This document shows, in pieces, positions 58,045 through 64,000 of a stretch of 64,000 nt of DNA (position 1 is its first letter; the number at the start of each line of letters is the position of its first letter). Below the pieces are notes generated by a model. That model searched no databases and was not told the origin of the DNA. It saw only the letters and a program-made list of their open reading frames with translations. Location: positions 1 to 64,000 of the forward strand of contig NZ_LQOY01000197.1 of NCBI RefSeq assembly GCF_002101675.1. Reading direction: 5' to 3'. The translations under genes were made by a program, and so were the position numbers. This DNA comes from Mycobacterium gordonae (lineage in GTDB: Bacteria > Actinomycetota > Actinomycetes > Mycobacteriales > Mycobacteriaceae).

Positions 58045-60910
58045 TCACCATCCGCCCGGGCACGACAATCACCTTGCGCGGCGTGGACCCCGCGAGGAAC
58101 GCCTGCACCTTTTCGTCGGCCAACGCGGCGGCTTGCACCACGTCGCTGGCCGCGTCTGCTGCCACCACCACCCGGCCGCGCACCTTGCCGTTCACCTGTA
58201 CCGGGTATTCGACGGTGTCGTCCACCAGATACGCGGAGTCGGCCACCGGGAAGGGGCCGTGCGCCAACGACGTGCCGTGACCCAGCCGCAGCCACAGTTC
58301 CTCGGCCATATGCGGGGCCAGCGGCGCCACCATCAACACCAGCGGTTCCACCGCGGCGCGCGGCACCCCGTCGCGATACTGTTTGGTGAGGTAATTTGTG
58401 TACTCGATAAGCTTGGCAGCCGCGGTGTTATTCCGCAGTGCCGCATAATCTTCCGATACGCCGGCAATCGTGCGGTGCAGCGCGCGCAGCGTCTCGGCGG
58501 TCAGATCCGCGTCGGCAACCCGGGTCTCTCCGCTTTCCTCATCGATCACCAGGCGCCACACCCGTTGCAGAAAGCGGTGCGCGCCAACGACATCCTTCGT
58601 CGCCCACGGCCGCGACGCCTCCAACGGGCCCATCGACATCTCATACACGCGCAGCGTGTCGGCGCCGTAGTCGTCACAGATTTCATCGGGGGAGATCGAA
58701 TTCTTCAGGCTCTTACCGATTTTGCCGAATTCCTGGAAGACCTCGATTTCACCGTCGGGGCCTGGGTAGACGAAACCGCCGTCACGCTCGATCACCTCCT
58801 CGGCGGGCACATACGACCCGCGCGCGTCGGTGTATGCGAAGGCCTGGATGTAGCCCTGGTTCACCAGCTTGCGGTAGGGCTCCCGGGAGCTGACGTGCCC
58901 GAGGTCATAAAGAACCTTGTGCCAGAAGCGGCAATACAGCAGGTGCAGAACGGCGTGTTCGGCACCGCCGACGTACAGGTCGACGCCGCCAGGGTCGTTC
59001 GGACCGTGCTCGGCCGGCCGCGGGCCCATCCAGTAGGCCTCGTTTTCCTTGGCGCAGAAGCGCTCTGAGTTGTGCGGGTCGGTGTAGCGCAGCTCGTACC
59101 AGGAGCTGCCGGCCCATTGCGGCATCACGTTGGTGTCGCGGGTGTAGGGCTTCAGCCCGTCGCCGAGATCGAGTTCGACGTGCACCCAGTCGGTCGCCTT
59201 CGCCAGCGGCGGTGACGGCTCGCTGTCGGCGTCGTCGGGATCGAACGACACCGGCGAGTAGTCGCGCACATCGGGCAGTTCCACCGGCAATGCGGCTTCG
59301 TCGATCGCGTGGGCGTGCCCGTCGGCGTCATAGACGATCGGAAACGGCTCGCCCCAGTACCGCTGCCGCGCGAAAAGCCAGTCGCGCAGCTTGAATTGGA
59401 TGCGGGACCGGCCCCGGCCGTCCGATTCCAGCCGTTGGGTCATGGCCTGTTTGGCATCGGCCACATTCTTGCCGTCCAGAAAGCCGGAGTTCACCAGGAC
59501 GCCGTCGCCGGAATGTGCCGCCTGCGAAATGTCGCCGCCGGCAATGACTTCGACTATAGGCAGGCCGAACTGCCGGGCGAAGTCCCAGTCCCGCTGGTCG
59601 TGTCCTGGAACCGCCATGATCGCCCCGGTACCGTAGCCGGCCAGCACATAGTCGGCAATGAAGATCGGCACCGACTCGCCGTTGGCCGGGTTGACCGCGT
59701 AGCTACCCAGAAAGACGCCGGTCTTCTCCCGGTTTTCCTGTCGTTCGAGGTCCGACTTGGCCGCGATGGCGTGCCGGTAGGCGACCACCGCTTCGGCGGG
59801 TGTGGCACCGCCGTAGGTCCAGGCCGCCTGCACTCCGTCGGGCCAGCGGTCGGCGACCAATTCGTCGACCAGATCGTGCTCGGGAGCGAGCACCAGGTAG
59901 GTGGCGCCGAACAGCGTATCCGGCCGGGTGGTGAACACCTCGATGTCGGCGGCCGCACCGTCAGCCCTGGTCGCGGCGAACAACGCCGTGGCGCCGGTCG
60001 AGCGCCCGATCCAGTTGCGCTGCATGGTCTTGACCTGATCCGGCCAGTCCAGGCTGTCGAGGTCGTTGAGCAGCCGGTCGGAGTACGCGGTGATCCGCAT
60101 CATCCATTGCCGCAACCGCTTCCGGAAGACCGGGAAGTTCCCGCGGTCACTGCGGCCGTCGGCGGTGACCTCCTCGTTGGCCAGCACCGTGCCCAGGCCC
60201 GGACACCAGTTGACCATCGAGTCGGCGCGGTACACCAGTCGGTACCCGTCGACCACGTCGGCCCGCTCCCCCGCGGACAGCTGTGCCCACTGCCTGCCGT
60301 CATCGAGAACCCTTGCACCGGAGTCGAACTCGTCGATCAGCTCGGATATCGGGCGGGCCTTGTCGGCGGTGGTGTCGAACCAGGCGTTGTAGATCTGCAG
60401 GAAGATCCACTGGGTCCACTTGTAGAACTCCACATCGGTGGTGGAGAAGCTGCGACGGCTGTCGTGACCGAGGCCCAGCCGGCCCAGCTGGCGCCGGAAG
60501 TTGACGACGTTGGCCTCGGTCCTGGTGCGCGGGTGGGTGCCGGTCTGCACAGCGTACTGTTCGGCGGGCAATCCGAACGCATCGAACCCCAAGGCGTGCA
60601 ACACATTACGACCCGTCATCCGATAGTAGCGGGCGTAGACGTCGGTAGCGATGTAACCGAGGGGGTGCCCGACGTGCAGCCCCTCCCCCGAGGGGTACGG
60701 GAACATGTCCTGCACGAACAGCTTGTCGTCGGGAACGGCCGAGCCGTCGGCGGGCGCCAGGGAGCCGACCGGATTGGGCACGTTGAAGGTGCCCTGCTGA
60801 GCCCAGTTGTCCTGCCAGCTGCGTTCCAGCCCGGCGGCGAGCTCAGCGGTGTAGCGGTACCGCGGCGCGTCCGCGTCGGGTCCCGTGGTCGGCGATTCTG
60901 TCACGCCCAA
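58031..60910 (-). CDS. leuS: Leucyl-tRNA synthetase
   Basis: A 959-residue class I aminoacyl-tRNA synthetase. The HIGH motif appears as PYPSGEGLHVGHPLGY (about 70-85). KMSKS is replaced by KIGKSLKNSISPDE, the form I expect in actinobacteria. The editing domain, with TTRPDTLFGATYLVLAPEHD (about 320-345), is intact, as is ALGFDAFGLPAEQYAVQTG. It charges tRNA-Leu in the cytosol. The length is close to the M. tuberculosis enzyme (Rv0041). Convergent with the SDR gene. Confidence 0.98.
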   Translation of the reverse strand: MGVTESPTTGPDADAPRYRYTAELAAGLERSWQDNWAQQGTFNVPNPVGSLAPADGSAVPDDKLFVQDMFPYPSGEGLHVGHPLGYIATDVYARYYRMTGRNVLHALGFDAFGLPAEQYAVQTGTHPRTRTEANVVNFRRQLGRLGLGHDSRRSFSTTDVEFYKWTQWIFLQIYNAWFDTTADKARPISELIDEFDSGARVLDDGRQWAQLSAGERADVVDGYRLVYRADSMVNWCPGLGTVLANEEVTADGRSDRGNFPVFRKRLRQWMMRITAYSDRLLNDLDSLDWPDQVKTMQRNWIGRSTGATALFAATRADGAAADIEVFTTRPDTLFGATYLVLAPEHDLVDELVADRWPDGVQAAWTYGGATPAEAVVAYRHAIAAKSDLERQENREKTGVFLGSYAVNPANGESVPIFIADYVLAGYGTGAIMAVPGHDQRDWDFARQFGLPIVEVIAGGDISQAAHSGDGVLVNSGFLDGKNVADAKQAMTQRLESDGRGRSRIQFKLRDWLFARQRYWGEPFPIVYDADGHAHAIDEAALPVELPDVRDYSPVSFDPDDADSEPSPPLAKATDWVHVELDLGDGLKPYTRDTNVMPQWAGSSWYELRYTDPHNSERFCAKENEAYWMGPRPAEHGPNDPGGVDLYVGGAEHAVLHLLYCRFWHKVLYDLGHVSSREPYRKLVNQGYIQAFAYTDARGSYVPAEEVIERDGGFVYPGPDGEIEVFQEFGKIGKSLKNSISPDEICDDYGADTLRVYEMSMGPLEASRPWATKDVVGAHRFLQRVWRLVIDEESGETRVADADLTAETLRALHRTIAGVSEDYAALRNNTAAAKLIEYTNYLTKQYRDGVPRAAVEPLVLMVAPLAPHMAEELWLRLGHGTSLAHGPFPVADSAYLVDDTVEYPVQVNGKVRGRVVVAADAASDVVQAAALADEKVQAFLAGSTPRKVIVVPGRMVNLVV

Positions 60911-61103
60911 CAGGGTATAAGGGCCGCTACGGAAGCGACCGCGCCGAGCCCGTCGGGCACGGGTTGGTATCGGTTCCGTTGCGCACCGATCAGGGGTTCA
61001 TCCCAGCTGTATTTCGAGCATGGTCGACGCCGTTGAACAGGGGTTACATTCGGCCTCGATGGTGGGCAGTGACGCCCCGGCTAGTGCGGAGGGACCGATC
61101 GAG

Positions 61104-62147
<1,044 letters not shown>

Positions 62148-62204
62148 CCAGCCGGGCGGTGAGCCCGGCGCGCGGAATGATCGGCGGGCTCGTATGGTTA
62201 GCAC

Positions 62205-62555
62205 ATGCTTATTGCGGGCGTGGTGTGCGTGTGTGCGGCCATAGCGTCAGCCGCATTCGGTATCTGGTCGCTGTCCCATACGGCCACCACCGACGCCACG
62301 CAGTGGGCGGTGCGCTCGATGGCGCCCCCACAGTTCGCTGCCGCCGTGATGCTGGGCGCTGGGGGAGTGGTGGCGCTGGCCGCGTCGCCGCAGACGGCGC
62401 TGGTGGTGGTGGTGGTCTGCATCCTCGGCGCCCTCGGCACCCTGGCCACCGGTTCGATGCAGAGCGCGAAGTATGCCCTGCGCCGTCAGGCCGTGCCGGC
62501 CAATCAGCCCGGCTGCGCCGGCAGCTGCGGCGCCTGCACGCTGTCCTGCCACTAG
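62205..62555 (+). CDS. Small membrane protein with cysteine-rich tail (Rv0039c-like)
   Basis: A 116-residue protein with three hydrophobic segments (IAGVVCVCAAIASAAFGIWS, AAAVMLGAGGVVALAAS and TALVVVVVCILGALGTLATG). It ends CAGSCGACTLSCH, with four closely spaced cysteines and a terminal His that could bind metal or form disulfides. Its place after mtc28 matches Rv0039c. Function unknown. Confidence 0.85.
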   Translation: MLIAGVVCVCAAIASAAFGIWSLSHTATTDATQWAVRSMAPPQFAAAVMLGAGGVVALAASPQTALVVVVVCILGALGTLATGSMQSAKYALRRQAVPANQPGCAGSCGACTLSCH

Positions 62556-62657
62556 CAGCGCAAAGCCGTCCGCGGCTTCGGAGCTTGCCGCGGCGAGATC
62601 AAGTTGGGTGCAAATACCCACAACTCAGGTTGTGCGGTGCAGACCATACTGTTAGCT

Positions 62658-62900
62658 GTGAGTGCACGCCCCAAGAATTACCGGATCGCCGCGTTGCTGG
62701 TGATCGCCGCGGCGGCGCTAGTCGTCGTGGCGGTGATGTCGATTTACCGACTTCCTTTCTTGGACGGAATGGTCGGAGCTGGCGGCGGCGGACCGTGCTT
62801 CGGTCCCACGATCGACTGCGGGCCCGGCCGGACGATCGGTCCCGCCGCAACCACCACCAAGCCGCCGGCTACGCCGCCGCCCAGCAGCGATCCCAGATGA
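62658..62900 (+). CDS. Small single-pass membrane protein
   Basis: An 80-residue protein from GTG 62658: a short basic N-terminus, one helix (IAALLVIAAAALVVVAVMSI), a Gly-rich stretch with two Cys (PCFGPTIDCGPG) and a Thr/Pro tail. TACTGT lies just upstream, so the mRNA may be nearly leaderless. I do not recognise a family. The frame could start further upstream, but the GTG fits the charge pattern best. Confidence 0.6.
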   Translation: MSARPKNYRIAALLVIAAAALVVVAVMSIYRLPFLDGMVGAGGGGPCFGPTIDCGPGRTIGPAATTTKPPATPPPSSDPR

Positions 62901-62937
62901 GTCCGCGTGCTTTCGGCGATCCCTCGACATCGGCAGC

Positions 62938-64000
62938 GTGACCCCAGCGGCCGGAGCCGCCGGTCCGGTGCTTAGTCACATTCACCCGACCGCCGCGACA
63001 TCCCTGCGGGCACGGCCGGCCATCGGTGTCGCCCGGACGATCGTGTTGGCGCTACTGATGTTGCATGCCGTCGAGATGACCGTGCTCGCCGGTGTCGCCA
63101 GGGCCAGCGGAGGTCGGTGGCATACCGGCAGCGATGCGATGCACCTCTCGAGCATTGTGTTGTGGGCGGCGATGGCGATGGTGGGTTGGCAGATGTGCCG
63201 GCTACTTCGCGGGTACAGGTCGCTGTCGGTTGCCGGGCTCGCGGTCCAGTCCGGAGTCTTGATGACATCCGTCGCGGTGGCCACCGACAACGTTTGCGCC
63301 GGGGTTGCCGTGGTCACGCTGGCAACCGGCATTCTGGCCGGCTGGGGTTGGCTGGCGCGTACCGGGCCGGGTATCGCGGGGTCCGCCCCAGCGACCGTGC
63401 GGGCAACCGGGGGCGGCGACCAAACATCGCCGGCCGTCGATGAAGTCGCCGTCGCAGACAGGCGACGGCCGGGTGTCGGTGCTTCCCTGGTGGGGGTGCT
63501 CACGTTTGCGCTGGTCCTCGCCGCGCTCAGCGCGCGCAGCGGCATCGTGTTCGGACTGGCGATTCTCGCGGTGATCTTCGTTCCGCTGGAACGACTGTTC
63601 CCTTTGCATCCGCGTCGCGTACTGCGCCGAGGGTGGCGGACAGACGTGGTGCACTACTTGGTCAACGGGACAGCGTTGAAGTTCGGGCTGATCGCGACGG
63701 CGGTGGTGGTGGGCGGGTTCCTCCGTGCGTTGGTGCCCGAACCGTTGCGTCTGGACGTTGCCGCCAGTCCCACCTGGGTGCAGATCGTGGCGGGACTGGC
63801 GATCTCGGCGATCGGCAACTATGCGGGACACCGGGCGGCACACGAGATACCGCTGCTGTGGCGTTTCCATCGGGTCCATCACAGCGTCCGCGAACTGGAC
63901 TGGCTCGCCGCCAACCATCTGCACCCGGTCGACGAGACGTTCATCCGGTCTGCCGCGGTGCTACCGATGTATGCGCTTGGCTTCGGCCGGATCGGTCTGG
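62938..64000 (+). CDS. Sterol desaturase/fatty acid hydroxylase superfamily protein (3' end outside window)
   Basis: An open plus-strand frame from GTG 62938 runs off the right edge. The first 180 codons encode about four to five membrane helices separated by a polar linker. From about residue 195 the fatty-acid-hydroxylase domain begins (VPLERLFPLHPRRVLRRGWR), with di-iron histidine motifs GHRAAHE (HxxxH), FHRVHHS (HxxHH) and NHLHPVDE. It hydroxylates or desaturates a lipid or carotenoid at the membrane using O2. The extra N-terminal membrane module is not usual for the simple family members. The start has no ribosome site and is provisional. Confidence 0.85.
   Translation, partial: MTPAAGAAGPVLSHIHPTAATSLRARPAIGVARTIVLALLMLHAVEMTVLAGVARASGGRWHTGSDAMHLSSIVLWAAMAMVGWQMCRLLRGYRSLSVAGLAVQSGVLMTSVAVATDNVCAGVAVVTLATGILAGWGWLARTGPGIAGSAPATVRATGGGDQTSPAVDEVAVADRRRPGVGASLVGVLTFALVLAALSARSGIVFGLAILAVIFVPLERLFPLHPRRVLRRGWRTDVVHYLVNGTALKFGLIATAVVVGGFLRALVPEPLRLDVAASPTWVQIVAGLAISAIGNYAGHRAAHEIPLLWRFHRVHHSVRELDWLAANHLHPVDETFIRSAAVLPMYALGFGRIGL

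Noticed and set aside
58031..60910. KIGKS in place of KMSKS in leuS
   Set aside because: I expect this form in actinobacterial leucyl-tRNA synthetases, so it is not evidence of loss of function.

Overview
This window is high-G+C mycobacterial chromosome. A PE_PGRS gene is cut by the left edge, which points to a slow-growing Mycobacterium. From about 42 kb to 62.5 kb the genes follow, in inverted orientation, an order I recall from M. tuberculosis H37Rv: dnaB, rplI, rpsR, ssb, rpsF, Rv0052, Rv0051, ponA1, Rv0049, Rv0048c, Rv0047c, ino1, Rv0045c, Rv0044c, Rv0043c, Rv0042c, leuS, mtc28, Rv0039c. A celA1-like GH6 cellulase lies at 1.5-2.6 kb. Ortholog names come from memory and from motifs read in the translations; no database search was run. 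I cannot name the species.

Layout. (1) 1-2.6 kb: PE_PGRS gene and celA1. (2) 2.6-16.2 kb: mixed metabolic genes, namely short-chain dehydrogenases, a TetR/DUF998 divergent pair with a tandem operator, a fused HadA/HadB-like dehydratase, an enoyl-CoA hydratase coupled to an amidase, a zinc-type dehydrogenase, a P450, a SnoaL/nitronate monooxygenase pair and an acyl-CoA dehydrogenase. (3) 16.4-19.2 kb: a PHA synthase (phaC) overlapping an R-specific enoyl-CoA hydratase. (4) 19.2-34 kb: a candidate catabolic cluster bounded by a LuxR-type and two PucR-type regulators. It holds a seven-gene co-directional set (PhaZ-like depolymerase, VanB-like reductase, Rieske oxygenase, SDR, P450, SCP2 protein, Zn alcohol dehydrogenase), a divergent acyl-CoA ligase and an aldehyde dehydrogenase. 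(5) 34-39 kb: TspO, a MerR/SnoaL/SDR unit with clear MerR operators, and an acyltransferase. A 212-bp direct repeat derived from the 3' end of the second pucR gene flanks part of this segment. (6) 39-42.2 kb: a sparse accessory patch with a ribbon-helix-helix-like gene and a SIR2-domain gene whose reading frame appears broken. (7) 42.2-62.6 kb: the conserved core described above. (8) 62.6-64 kb: a small membrane protein and a fatty-acid-hydroxylase/sterol-desaturase family gene running off the right edge.

How the parts may work together. In H37Rv, as I recall it, dnaB and celA1 are separated by only a few genes including the DarT/DarG toxin-antitoxin pair. Here about 39.6 kb lies between them. 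Its cargo can be read as one oxidative route (inference): P450 and/or Rieske oxygenase hydroxylate a hydrophobic substrate, perhaps presented by the SCP2 protein. The zinc alcohol dehydrogenase and the aldehyde dehydrogenase oxidise the alcohol to an acid, and the ligase makes the CoA thioester. Acyl-CoA dehydrogenase, hydratases and SDRs then carry out beta-oxidation, and PhaC/PhaZ-type enzymes could store and mobilise 3-hydroxyacyl units. The core half holds replication, ribosomal, cell-wall, inositol and leucyl-tRNA genes. Several DnaA-box-like sequences lie directly upstream of dnaB.
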